NCBI RefSeq assembly: GCF_014201145.1 | Contig: NZ_JACHDP010000001.1 | Coordinates: forward strand, 3,658,001 to 3,722,000 | Direction of reading: 5' to 3' | From: Micromonospora parathelypteridis | GTDB taxonomy: Bacteria; Actinomycetota; Actinomycetes; Mycobacteriales; Micromonosporaceae | DNA: 64,000 nucleotides | Part shown: piece after piece, positions 44,203 through 52,736 of the stretch | How positions within the stretch are numbered: position 1 is the stretch's first letter | How the letters are laid out: each line of letters starts with the position of its first letter | Program-made: the position numbers and the translations under genes | Notes under the pieces: model-generated | The model's database searches: none | The model's input: only the letters and a program-made list of their open reading frames with translations | What the model was told of the DNA's origin: nothing

Positions 44203-45501
44203 GTGAGCACCGTCACGCTCAAGGATGTGACCAAGGTCTTCAGGGATGGCACGCTGGCCGTCGACAGCATCAACCTGGATGTGAACGACGGCGAGTTCAT
44301 GGTGCTGCTTGGGCCGTCCGGCTGCGGCAAGTCCACCGTTCTGCGGATGATCGCCGGGTTGGAGGATCCGACCACGGGCGCGGTCATGCTCGACGGGGAG
44401 TTGGCGAACGACCTGCCTCCGCGGGATCGCAAGATCGCTATGGTCTTCCAGGATTTCGCGCTTTATCCGCACATGACCGTCGGTGACAACATCGCCTTTC
44501 CGCTGCGGCTGGCCGGGGTGGAGCCGGAACCGCGAGGTGAGCGCGTCGGGGACGTGGCCAGCGCGCTGGGCATCGGTGACGTGTTGGCCCGCAAGCCGGG
44601 TCAGCTCTCCGGTGGGCAGCGCCAGCGGGTGGCGATGGGCCGGGCGATCGTCCGTCGACCCGGTCTGTTCCTCATGGACGAACCGCTGTCGAACCTGGAC
44701 AGCGGCCTCCGCGCCGAGCTGCGCGCGGAGATCTCGGGCCTGACCCGGGAGCTGGGCGTCACCACGGTCTACGTCACCCACGACCAGGCCGAGGCGCTCA
44801 CCATGGCTGACCGGGTGGCCATCATGCGTCGGGGCGTGCTCCAGGACGTGGGCACACCCACCCAGGTGTACGGCCGGCCGGCGACGCTCTACGTGGCCGC
44901 CTTCCTGGGCAGCCCGCGGATGAACCTGCTCGAGGCGTCGGTCTACGTCCACCTCGACCGGTACGTCACGCTCAACCTCGGCGAACAGTCGCTCTACCTG
45001 CCCTGGAACGACATTCGCAGTCGGGCCGTGGCGCACTACCACGGTGAGCGGATCGTGGTCGGCATGCGAGCGGAGGCGCTCACCCCGGTCGCCCCGGACA
45101 GCCCCGGCGACGTGCTGCGCGGGCGGATCCGCTACCTGGAGCACCACGGGCACGAGTCGCTGGCGTTCCTCGACATCGGCGCGACCGCGATCGTGGTCGA
45201 CGAGATGGGCGCGCCGCTCGAAACGCCGCCGGTCGGTCAGCGTGGCCTGCGTCGGTTCGGCTCGGTGATGCAGCGACTCACCGGCAAGCCGGTGGAGCCG
45301 CAGGAAGTCCCGAGTGGCGGCACCCAGACCAGCGTGCTTCCCGATCCAGGTCGGCACCACCGCCGCCCGGCGGAGCTGGCGGTGCGGCTCGCTCCGTACC
45401 CGGCGGTCAGCGCCGGTCACTCGCTCGCCGTCTCGGTACGGATGGACGCACTGCACTTCTTCGACGAGCGGGGCGCCCGCATCGACGTGGGTTGGCGCTG
45501 A
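44203..45501 (+). CDS. sugar ABC transporter ATP-binding protein (UgpC/MsiK-type)
   Basis: This 432-aa ATPase has Walker A GPSGCGKST (37-45), MVFQDFALYPHMTVGDNIAF, signature LSGGQRQRVAMGRAIVRRPG and Walker B LFLMDEPLSNLD. The C-terminal TOBE/MsmK-like regulatory domain is present and somewhat longer than usual, with a His/Arg-rich segment near residue 385. No permease or binding-protein gene is adjacent, as with MsiK, which powers several sugar importers in Streptomyces. The start is GTG 44203 after GGGGGAGGCGTCG. A 120-bp AT-richer leader precedes it. Confidence 0.92.
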   Translation: MSTVTLKDVTKVFRDGTLAVDSINLDVNDGEFMVLLGPSGCGKSTVLRMIAGLEDPTTGAVMLDGELANDLPPRDRKIAMVFQDFALYPHMTVGDNIAFPLRLAGVEPEPRGERVGDVASALGIGDVLARKPGQLSGGQRQRVAMGRAIVRRPGLFLMDEPLSNLDSGLRAELRAEISGLTRELGVTTVYVTHDQAEALTMADRVAIMRRGVLQDVGTPTQVYGRPATLYVAAFLGSPRMNLLEASVYVHLDRYVTLNLGEQSLYLPWNDIRSRAVAHYHGERIVVGMRAEALTPVAPDSPGDVLRGRIRYLEHHGHESLAFLDIGATAIVVDEMGAPLETPPVGQRGLRRFGSVMQRLTGKPVEPQEVPSGGTQTSVLPDPGRHHRRPAELAVRLAPYPAVSAGHSLAVSVRMDALHFFDERGARIDVGWR

Positions 45502-45594
45502 CGACTCGCCGGAGCGGGGTGGCGGGCGTGCCACCTGGTGTCCTACCGTCTGCCCACCCAGTCCACAGTGAAAACCACCGAGAGGGGTGCACCC

Positions 45595-46623
45595 GTGTCG
45601 GGTGACCGTCCCAGCCCGCTCGTCATCGAGCGCATCCTGCGGGATCGCGTGGGCATCTGGCAGCAGATCGTGGCCGAGCGTGATCTCAGCGCCCTGACCG
45701 GGCGGATGCTGGCCAGCTCCGCCATCGCGCTGGCCTGCTACGGGGCGGTGCTGGGTGCCTTCCACAGCCCGCTGATGGCGCTGACCTCGGCGCTGAAACT
45801 GCCACTGCTGTTCCTGGTCACGCTGGCCATCTGCCTGCCCACGCTCTACCTGTTCAACCTGGTCTTCGGTGCCCGGCTGTCGGTGCGTCAGTCATTGGCG
45901 CTGGTGATGGTGGCGATCACGGTCACCTCGATGCTCGCGGTGGCGTTCGCGCCGATCAGCCTCTTCTTCCTGATCACCGCGCCCGACTACGGGTTCTTCA
46001 AGCTGCTCAACGTGGCGATCCTGGCCCTGTCGGCGTTGGTCGGGCTGCGCTTCCTGACCGGCGGGATGCAGGTGCTCAACGACCACGGTCTGCTCGCCCC
46101 GACGCCCGTACCGGCCCAGGCTCCGGCCCAGGTCAACGCTCAGGCCCAGGCCGTGCCGGCTGCCGTGCCCGCCGGCTCGGTGCCGGCTGCCGCGCCGGCC
46201 GCCAGTGAGAGTGCCGAGCCGGTGGCCGTGCCGGCCGCAGCAACCGTAGACGGTTCGGCTTCGAACGGCGCGGCCACCGTCGCGCAGCCTCCGGCTCACG
46301 TTCCGGCGCAGTGGAGTGGGCAGCCGGCCGGCGCCTCGTTCCCGCCCGGCTACTCGGTGCCGCCCGGCTACCCCGTGCCGCCCGGCTACCCGGCGGCGCA
46401 ACGCCCGTGGGGCACGCCGCCGGTGCGACGGGGCGAGCCGACGCAGCGGCCGGCCAGCATGACCCTGCTCTACATCTGGATCCTGCTCTTCGGCTTCGTC
46501 GGCACCCAACTGGCGTGGACGCTGCGGCCGTTCTTCGGCGACCCAGGCCAGGATTTTGCCTTCTTCCGCAGCATCGACGGCAACTTCTACGCGGAGATCC
46601 TGCGGACGATCGCCAACCTCTGA
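45595..46623 (+). CDS. multi-pass membrane protein with Ala/Pro-rich linker
   Basis: The protein has 342 residues. I start it at GTG 45595 (MSGDRPSPLVIERILRDRVG) with GAGAGGGG seven bases upstream; an in-frame GTG at 45538 is less likely. Five to six hydrophobic segments occupy residues about 40-170. An Ala/Pro/Val-rich, then Pro-Gly-Tyr-rich linker (SVPPGYPVPPGYPAAQRPWG) follows, and a final helix LLYIWILLFGFVGTQLAWTL leads to LRPFFGDPGQDFAFFRSIDG. I recognise it only as a widespread actinomycete membrane protein of unknown role. Confidence 0.75.
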   Translation: MSGDRPSPLVIERILRDRVGIWQQIVAERDLSALTGRMLASSAIALACYGAVLGAFHSPLMALTSALKLPLLFLVTLAICLPTLYLFNLVFGARLSVRQSLALVMVAITVTSMLAVAFAPISLFFLITAPDYGFFKLLNVAILALSALVGLRFLTGGMQVLNDHGLLAPTPVPAQAPAQVNAQAQAVPAAVPAGSVPAAAPAASESAEPVAVPAAATVDGSASNGAATVAQPPAHVPAQWSGQPAGASFPPGYSVPPGYPVPPGYPAAQRPWGTPPVRRGEPTQRPASMTLLYIWILLFGFVGTQLAWTLRPFFGDPGQDFAFFRSIDGNFYAEILRTIANL

Positions 46624-46687
46624 GTGCCGGCCGCAAGCGAGAAAATCCCTGGTTGCTGGCCTGATTACTGACGAGTAACGTCAGGTC

Positions 46688-47152
46688 ATGACCATCGACT
46701 CCCGCCAGGTGGCGGCCGGCATACTCGATGCGGTGCCCTTCGCCCGTACTCTCGGCTTCGAATTTGTCGAGGTGGCACCCGAGGCGAAGGGCGGAGTGCG
46801 GGCAGTCGTCCGGATGCCCGACTCGCCAGCCACCCACAACCACGTCGGCGGCCCGCACGCGGGGGCCATCTTCACCCTCGGCGAGACCGCCTCCGGCGCG
46901 GTCGTGCTGGCCGCCTTCGGGCAGCTGCTCGACCGGGCCGTGCCGCTCGCCGTCCGGGCCGAGATCGCCTACCGCAAACTCGCCATGGGCCCGGTGCTGG
47001 CCACCGCGCGACTCGCCCGGCCGGCCCTCGATGTGATCGAGGAGCTGGAGTCCGGCCGGCGGCCGGAGTTCGACGTCGAGGTGGAGATCGCCACCGAAGA
47101 CGGCAAATCCACCTCGGTCATGACCGTGGTCTGGACGCTGCGACCGAACTGA
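46688..47152 (+). CDS. DUF4442 / hotdog-fold thioesterase-like protein
   Basis: This 154-aa protein has the hotdog pattern of the PaaI/DUF4442 group: the helix segment AGAIFTLGETASGAVVLAAF preceded by HNHVGGPH, and beta strands VEIATEDGKSTSVMTVVWTL at the end. The asparagine/histidine before the helix would be the catalytic region of acyl-CoA thioesterases, but DUF4442 proteins often lack proven activity. It stands alone between the membrane protein and the beta-phosphoglucomutase gene. Confidence 0.85.
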   Translation: MTIDSRQVAAGILDAVPFARTLGFEFVEVAPEAKGGVRAVVRMPDSPATHNHVGGPHAGAIFTLGETASGAVVLAAFGQLLDRAVPLAVRAEIAYRKLAMGPVLATARLARPALDVIEELESGRRPEFDVEVEIATEDGKSTSVMTVVWTLRPN

Positions 47153-47211
47153 ACCGGGCGGGGGCGGCGGAAACGGGTTTGCGGACCCGGCAGGGTGGAT
47201 AGATTCGTACC

Positions 47212-48018
47212 GTGCTGGGCCTACCTGGTCACGTGACCGCCTGTCTCTTCGATCTGGACGGTGTGCTGACGCAGACCGCCCGCGTGCACAACGCCGCCTG
47301 GAAGCAGACGTTCGACGAGTTTCTACGGCAGCGCGCCGCGGCCTCCGGCGAACCGTTCCAGCCCTTCGACCCCGGCCCGGACTACAACCGCTACGTCGAT
47401 GGTCGCCCCCGCGCCGACGGCGTCCGGTCGTTCCTCGCCTCTCGGGGGATCGTGCTGCCCGAGGGAGCCCCGGACGACCCGCCGGACGCCGACACCGTCA
47501 ACGGCGTGGGCAACCGCAAGAACGTCCTGCTGCTGCGGCACCTGCGCGACGACGGCGTCGAGGTCTACCCGGGGTCGGTGCGCTACCTGCAGGCGGCAGC
47601 CACCGTCGGGCTGCGCCGAGCTGTGGTGACCGCGAGCGCCAACGGGGGTGAGGTGGTCGTCGCCGCCGGGCTGGAGCCGTTGTTGGAGGCCAGGGTCGAC
47701 GGGTTGGTCGCCCAGGCTCAGGGGCTGCGCGGAAAACCGCACCCGGACACCTTCATCGCCGGGGCCAGCCTGCTCGGCGTCGACCCGACGCAAGCCGCCG
47801 TCTTCGAGGACGCGCTCTCCGGAGTGGCCGCAGGCCGTGCCGGTGGCTTCGGTTACGTGGTCGGCGTCGACCGGGTCGGGCAGGCTGACGAGTTGCTCGC
47901 GCACGGTGCCGACATCGTGGTGAAGGACCTCTCCGAGCTGCTCGACACTGCCGACCTGTCGATGCCGATCGCCAACACTGCCGCACACCACTCGGCCACC
48001 GAACGGGGCCCCGCGTGA
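47212..48018 (+). CDS. beta-phosphoglucomutase family hydrolase
   Basis: This 268-aa HAD enzyme begins at GTG 47212. Motif I is CLFDLDGVLTQT (D14 and D16), the cap carries the FDPGPDYNRYVDGRPRADGV substrate loop typical of beta-PGM, motif II is VVTASANGG, motif III contains RGKPHPDTF and motif IV is AAVFEDALSGVAAG. It would convert beta-glucose 1-phosphate to glucose 6-phosphate. Its stop overlaps the GH65 start by 4 bp, so both enzymes are made together. Confidence 0.93.
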   Translation: MLGLPGHVTACLFDLDGVLTQTARVHNAAWKQTFDEFLRQRAAASGEPFQPFDPGPDYNRYVDGRPRADGVRSFLASRGIVLPEGAPDDPPDADTVNGVGNRKNVLLLRHLRDDGVEVYPGSVRYLQAAATVGLRRAVVTASANGGEVVVAAGLEPLLEARVDGLVAQAQGLRGKPHPDTFIAGASLLGVDPTQAAVFEDALSGVAAGRAGGFGYVVGVDRVGQADELLAHGADIVVKDLSELLDTADLSMPIANTAAHHSATERGPA

Positions 48019-50393
48019 TCCGGGAGCGGGCCTATCCGGTCGAGCCGTGGCACGTCCGCGAGACCCGGCTGGACATGGACGTGCTGGCGCAGTCCGAGTC
48101 GGTCTTCGCGCTCTCCAACGGACACGTCGGGCTGCGGGGCAACCTCGACGAGGGTGAACCGCACGGCCTGCCCGGCACCTACCTCAACTCCTTCTACGAG
48201 CTGCGTCCGCTGCCCTACGCGGAGGCGGGCTACGGCTTTCCCGAGTCCGGGCAGACCATCGTCAACGTCACCAACGGCAAACTGATCCGGCTGCTCGTCG
48301 ACGACGAACCGCTCGACGTGCGCTATGGGGAGCTGCTGGCCCACGAGCGGATCCTCGACCTGCGAGCCGGCACCCTGCACCGGGAGCTGCACTGGCGCTC
48401 GCCCGCCGGCCGGGAGGTCAAGGTCCGCAGCACCCGCCTCGTCTCGTTCACCCAGCGGTCGGTCGCCGCCATCAGCTACGAGGTGGAGGCCGTCAACGGC
48501 CCGCTGCGGCTCATCGTGCAGTCCGAGTTGGTGGCCAACGAGTCACTGCCCGCGCAGAGCAAGGACCCCCGGGTCGCGGCGGTGCTCGAGTCACCCCTGC
48601 AGGCCGAGGAGGAGCTGACCACCCCGGACGGCGGGCAACTGATCCACCGCACCAAGGTCTCCGGGCTGCGGGTCGCCGCCGCGATGGAGCACGAGGTGCA
48701 CGGCCCGGACCACACCACCATCGAGTCCGAGGGTTACCAGGACTGGGTACGGACCACGATCGCCTGCGTGCTCCAACCCGGCGAGAAGCTGCGGGTGATC
48801 AAGTACCTGACGTACAGCTGGTCGAGCCGGCGGTCGCTGCCCGCCCTGCGCGACCAGGTGGGTGCGGCGCTCGCCGGGGCCCGGTTGGACGGCTGGGACG
48901 GGCTCCACCGGGAGCAGCGCAACTACCTCGACGCGTTCTGGGACGCGGCCGACGTGCTGGTCGAGGGCGATCCGGAGGTGCAGCAGGCGGTCCGGTTCGG
49001 TCTCTTCCACGTGCTTCAGGCCGGTGCCCGGGCCGAGCAGCGGCCGATCTCGGCGAAAGGGCTGACCGGCCCCGGCTACGACGGGCACGCATTCTGGGAC
49101 ACCGAGATGTTCGTCCTGCCGGTGCTCACGTACACCCAGCCGAGCGCGGTGCGCAGCGCGTTGCAGTGGCGGCACAGCACGCTGGACTCGGCGAGGGAAC
49201 GCGCCGAAACGCTCAACCTCCGCGGTGCCGCATTTCCCTGGCGGACCATCGAAGGGCCGGAATCCTCCGGATACTGGCCGGCCGGCACGGCTGCCTTCCA
49301 CATCGCCGCCGACATCGCCGACGCCATCCGCCGCTACGTGATGGTCACCGGGGACGTCCAGTTCGAGCGGGAGGTCGGGCTGGAGCTGCTGGTGGAGACC
49401 GCCCGGCTGTGGCGCTCGATCGGCCACCACGACCGGCACGGTCAGTTCCACATCGACGGCGTCACCGGTCCGGACGAGTACACCGCCGTGAAGAACGACA
49501 ACATCTACACCAACCTGATGGCGCAGCGGAACCTGCTCGCGGCCGCCGACGTGGTGATGCGCTACCGGGACGAGGCGTTCCACCTCGGGGTCAGCGACGA
49601 GGAGGCAGCCAGTTGGCGGGATGCCGCCACCTCGATGCACGTCCCGTACGACGAGGAGCTCGACGTCCACCAGCAGGTGGAGGGCTTCACCCGCCTCCAG
49701 GAGTGGGACTTCACGCACACACCGGCGGAGAAGTATCCGCTGCTGCTGCACTACCCGTACTTCGAGTTGTACCGCAAGCAGGTGGTCAAACAGGCCGATC
49801 TGGTCCTGGCCATGCACTGGCGAGGGGACGCGTTCACCCCCGAGGAGAAGGTGCGCAACTTTCTCTACTACGAGCGCCGCACCGTACGCGACTCGTCGCT
49901 GTCGGCCTGCACCCAGGCGGTGCTCGCCGCGGAGGTGGGCCACCCGGAGTTGGCGCACACCTACCTGCGTGAGGCCGCGCTGATGGACCTGCACGACCTC
50001 AACGAGAACACCCGCGACGGCGTGCACATGGCGTCGTTGGCCGGCGCGTGGCTCGCCCTGGTCAGTGGGTTCGGTGGTCTGCGGGACCACCACGGCGAGC
50101 TGTCCTTCGCGCCCCGCCTGTCCAGCCGACTCAACCGGCTGGAGTTCTCCCTGCAGTGGCGGGGGCTGTCGTTGCGGGTGGATGTCCGGCCGCACCAGAC
50201 GACGTACTCGCTGCGGCATGGCAGCCCCGACGACGTGGTGGAACTGCGCCACCATGACCAGGTGCTGCGGGTCAGCTGCGACGAGCCGGTGACCGTGCCG
50301 GTGCCGCCGGCCGAGCCGTCCGGTCCTCCGCCCGAACAGCCACCGGGTAGGTCGCCGCTGCTGCGGCTGCCCGAACACGTCAACGAGCAGTGA
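48015..50393 (+). CDS. glycoside hydrolase family 65 disaccharide phosphorylase
   Basis: The protein has 792 residues from GTG 48015. The N-terminal beta-sandwich (SNGHVGLRGNLDEGEPHG, LPGTYLNSFYELRPLPYAEA) precedes the (alpha/alpha)6 barrel with GHAFWDTEMFVLPVLTYTQP and HIDGVTGPDEYTAVKNDN. E488 is the catalytic acid. FTRLQEWDF and KQADLVLAMHWRGDAFTPEE are conserved. GH65 members phosphorolyse maltose, trehalose or kojibiose to beta-glucose 1-phosphate, which suits the coupled beta-phosphoglucomutase. Which disaccharide is used cannot be read from sequence. The short Pro-rich C-terminus is variable. Confidence 0.94.
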   Translation: MIRERAYPVEPWHVRETRLDMDVLAQSESVFALSNGHVGLRGNLDEGEPHGLPGTYLNSFYELRPLPYAEAGYGFPESGQTIVNVTNGKLIRLLVDDEPLDVRYGELLAHERILDLRAGTLHRELHWRSPAGREVKVRSTRLVSFTQRSVAAISYEVEAVNGPLRLIVQSELVANESLPAQSKDPRVAAVLESPLQAEEELTTPDGGQLIHRTKVSGLRVAAAMEHEVHGPDHTTIESEGYQDWVRTTIACVLQPGEKLRVIKYLTYSWSSRRSLPALRDQVGAALAGARLDGWDGLHREQRNYLDAFWDAADVLVEGDPEVQQAVRFGLFHVLQAGARAEQRPISAKGLTGPGYDGHAFWDTEMFVLPVLTYTQPSAVRSALQWRHSTLDSARERAETLNLRGAAFPWRTIEGPESSGYWPAGTAAFHIAADIADAIRRYVMVTGDVQFEREVGLELLVETARLWRSIGHHDRHGQFHIDGVTGPDEYTAVKNDNIYTNLMAQRNLLAAADVVMRYRDEAFHLGVSDEEAASWRDAATSMHVPYDEELDVHQQVEGFTRLQEWDFTHTPAEKYPLLLHYPYFELYRKQVVKQADLVLAMHWRGDAFTPEEKVRNFLYYERRTVRDSSLSACTQAVLAAEVGHPELAHTYLREAALMDLHDLNENTRDGVHMASLAGAWLALVSGFGGLRDHHGELSFAPRLSSRLNRLEFSLQWRGLSLRVDVRPHQTTYSLRHGSPDDVVELRHHDQVLRVSCDEPVTVPVPPAEPSGPPPEQPPGRSPLLRLPEHVNEQ

Positions 50394-50428
50394 CGGTCGG
50401 GGTGGGAGTGTTCCCGCCCCGACCGTCA
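50391..50428. terminator. bidirectional terminator after GH65
   Basis: A 17-bp stem with one G-U pair (TGACGGTCGGGGTGGGA and partner) and a four-base loop begins at the GH65 stop codon, between it and the convergent small gene. Confidence 0.85.
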
Positions 50429-50442
50429 GCGCCTACGTCACG

Positions 50443-50622
50443 TCAGATGGGTTCGCCGGTCGACGGACGCCCAATCGCGTCCCGGGGCGCCATCGCCCGA
50501 GGATCGTCGGGCAGGCGGGCCTCGACGGCCCGATCCCCAAAGTCCTTGTTGCGCTCGACGTCCTGTTCGCGCCGGTTCCGCTCGTCCATCTGCTGCTGTC
50601 GGGACGTCTGCTGCTTACCCAT
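50443..50622 (-). CDS. small hydrophilic protein of unknown function
   Basis: This 59-aa ORF begins at ATG 50622 (MGKQQTSRQQQMDERNRREQ) with GCGAGGATCGCC before it. It is rich in Gln, Arg, Asp and Glu, likely helical at first and then a Pro/Arg-rich tail (ARLPDDPRAMAPRDAIGRPS). It has no cysteine or hydrophobic segment. The shared terminator at its 3' end supports a real transcription unit. I recognise no family. Confidence 0.55.
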   Translation of the reverse strand: MGKQQTSRQQQMDERNRREQDVERNKDFGDRAVEARLPDDPRAMAPRDAIGRPSTGEPI

Positions 50623-50792
50623 GGCGATCCTCGCGATCCGTCGGGGCGCAGTTGCGCCGACACGGTCTGCGGTCGCTCGTCGCGTACCCGATGGTCCTTT
50701 CGGCAAACGCGGCCCGCAGCGGGGGCCGCTCGGGTGCGTGCGGCCCGGTGGGCGGGGTACCCGGGCGGCAGGCGAGCACGCGGAGGTGCGGC

Positions 50793-51446
50793 ATGGACGA
50801 GCAGCGCAGCACGGTGACCATCCCGGTCGGGGACGCTCAACTCCCCGCCGACCTGATGCTGCCCGCTCAGCCGGGCGGTGTGGTGCTCTTCGCGCACGGT
50901 AGCGGCAGCTCCCGGCACAGCCCCCGCAACGTGGCGGTGGCCCGCACGCTGAACGGACGAGGGCTCGGCACGGTGCTGGTGGACCTGCTCAGCCCGGTCG
51001 AGGACGAGATCGACGCCCGCACCGCCGAACTGCGGTTCGACATTGGGCTGCTGGCCAGTCGCCTGGCCGGGATCGTCGACTGGTTGGCGGTGGAGCGTCC
51101 GGCCGGTGACGTTCCGATCGGTCTGTTCGGGGCCAGCACGGGGGCCGCCGCCGCTCTGGTCGCGACGGTGTCCCGCGCGGATCGGGTGAGTGCCGTGGTC
51201 AGCCGGGGCGGTCGGCCGGACCTCGCCGGAGACGCGCTGGCCCAGGTGCGTACCCCGACGTTGCTGCTGGTGGGCGGCTTGGACGAGGAAGTGATCACGC
51301 TCAACAAGCGGGCGCTGGCTGAGCTGGGGGACGTCGGCGAGCTGCGGGTGATCCCCGGCGCCACCCATCTCTTCGAGGAGCCCGGCACGCTGGAGCAGGT
51401 CGCCGACGAGGCCGGCGCCTGGTTCACCACCCACCTCAGCCGATGA
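50793..51446 (+). CDS. dienelactone hydrolase-like alpha/beta hydrolase
   Basis: This 217-aa hydrolase starts at ATG 50793 after GCGGAGGTGCGGC. HGSGSSRHSPRN is the oxyanion region. The nucleophile is S115 in GLFGASTGAAAAL, the acid D164 in LLVGGLDEEV and the base H192 in PGATHLFEEP, so a full triad is present. The pattern fits small intracellular hydrolases often fused to or beside phosphoribosyltransferases. Its stop codon directly abuts the stop of the convergent AI-2E gene. Confidence 0.88.
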   Translation: MDEQRSTVTIPVGDAQLPADLMLPAQPGGVVLFAHGSGSSRHSPRNVAVARTLNGRGLGTVLVDLLSPVEDEIDARTAELRFDIGLLASRLAGIVDWLAVERPAGDVPIGLFGASTGAAAALVATVSRADRVSAVVSRGGRPDLAGDALAQVRTPTLLLVGGLDEEVITLNKRALAELGDVGELRVIPGATHLFEEPGTLEQVADEAGAWFTTHLSR

Positions 51447-52550
51447 TCAATCTGCCGAGGTGAGGGCCGAGGCGGCGCGACGCTGTTGGACGGTGTCGAT
51501 GACGCGCCAGAGGACGGCGGTGATGGGGACGCTGACGAAGGCGCCGGCTATCCCCGCGATCAGCGTGCCCGCGGTCACCGCCACCAGGATCACGGCCGGG
51601 TGCAGTCGGACCTGGCGCTTCATGATCAACGGCTCCAGCAGGTTGCCCTCGATCTGCTGCACGGCGACCACGGCGGCCAGGGTGAGCAGAGCGGTGGTGG
51701 GGCCGTTCGCGGCCAGTGCCACCAGCACCGCCACCGCGCCGGCCACCGTCGCCCCGATGATCGGCACGAATCCGCCGAGAAAGGTGATCAGCGCCAGCGG
51801 TAGGGCGAGGGGCACTCGCAGCACCACCAGAGCCAACCCGATGCCGAGCGCGTCGATAGCGGCGATCAACATGGTGCCCCGGCTGTACGCACCCAACGTC
51901 TGCCACCCGGCCCGGCCGGCCTCGGCCATCACGGGCTGATTCGGACCGGACACCCGCGACAGCACCCAGTGCCACATCGACCGGCCGTCCTTTAGCAGGA
52001 AGAAGAGCAGCACCAGGGCGAGCAGCGCGGAGCCGAACACCTCGGTGGCGGTCCGGGCACCCGCCACCGGGTCCGGAGAGCCGCCGCTCAGCCCCTGCCG
52101 GGCCTGGTCGACCAGCCGGTCCAACTGTGCGTCGGTGACCGGCAACGTGGACGTCACGAAGTCCCGGCTGCGCTCGACCCCCTGGGTCAACTCCTGGCTG
52201 AGCTGGTCGAACTGGCTGGCGGTCAGGTTCCACACCAACGCGCCGACGCCGACCAGGATGCCGAGCAGCAGCAGTACGGTGCAGAGCGCGGCGAGCGCCG
52301 CCGGAAGCCGCAGCCGACGCAGCAGCAGGAGTACCGGGTCGAGCAGCGCGGTGAGGAAGATGGTGGCGGCCAACGCGATCGCCAGCGGCGCCAGCAGGAC
52401 GGCGATCCGGCCCAGCAGGTACAACCCGGCGACGATCACCACCAGACAGGCGCTCCACAACACCGCGGTCCGGATCAGCCAGGGAAGCGCCTCCCACGTC
52501 TGGCGCGGCCCGGGGCCGCCTGTCGTCGCTCCGGGTCCCTCTGCCGCCAT
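51447..52550 (-). CDS. AI-2E family transporter
   Basis: This 367-aa membrane protein starts at ATG 52550 (MAAEGPGATTGG), preceded by GAGGAGGACC; a longer frame to 52604 is possible. It has about seven to eight helices with the family blocks WLIRTAVLWSACLVVIVAGL, the extracellular helical region FDQLSQELTQGVERSRDFVT, and LALITFLGGFVPIIGATVAG followed by QQIEGNLLEPLIM. The family exports small molecules or ions; the AI-2 role is proven for few members. Confidence 0.9.
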   Translation of the reverse strand: MAAEGPGATTGGPGPRQTWEALPWLIRTAVLWSACLVVIVAGLYLLGRIAVLLAPLAIALAATIFLTALLDPVLLLLRRLRLPAALAALCTVLLLLGILVGVGALVWNLTASQFDQLSQELTQGVERSRDFVTSTLPVTDAQLDRLVDQARQGLSGGSPDPVAGARTATEVFGSALLALVLLFFLLKDGRSMWHWVLSRVSGPNQPVMAEAGRAGWQTLGAYSRGTMLIAAIDALGIGLALVVLRVPLALPLALITFLGGFVPIIGATVAGAVAVLVALAANGPTTALLTLAAVVAVQQIEGNLLEPLIMKRQVRLHPAVILVAVTAGTLIAGIAGAFVSVPITAVLWRVIDTVQQRRAASALTSAD

Positions 52551-52736
52551 GTCGGTCCTCCTCGATCTCGGCGAGTCGGTACCCGCCCGGGCGCTCGCCG
52601 ACACCCCTGTCGCACCAACGCCGGATGGCGGGCCGGCGTCGCGGGTGGCCGCACGCTCGGCTGAGCGCGAGTGCCTGCGGTGTCGAGGGTGCCGAACCGG
52701 CAGGATTGCCCTGCCGTCGCCGGGGTAACCGCCGCC

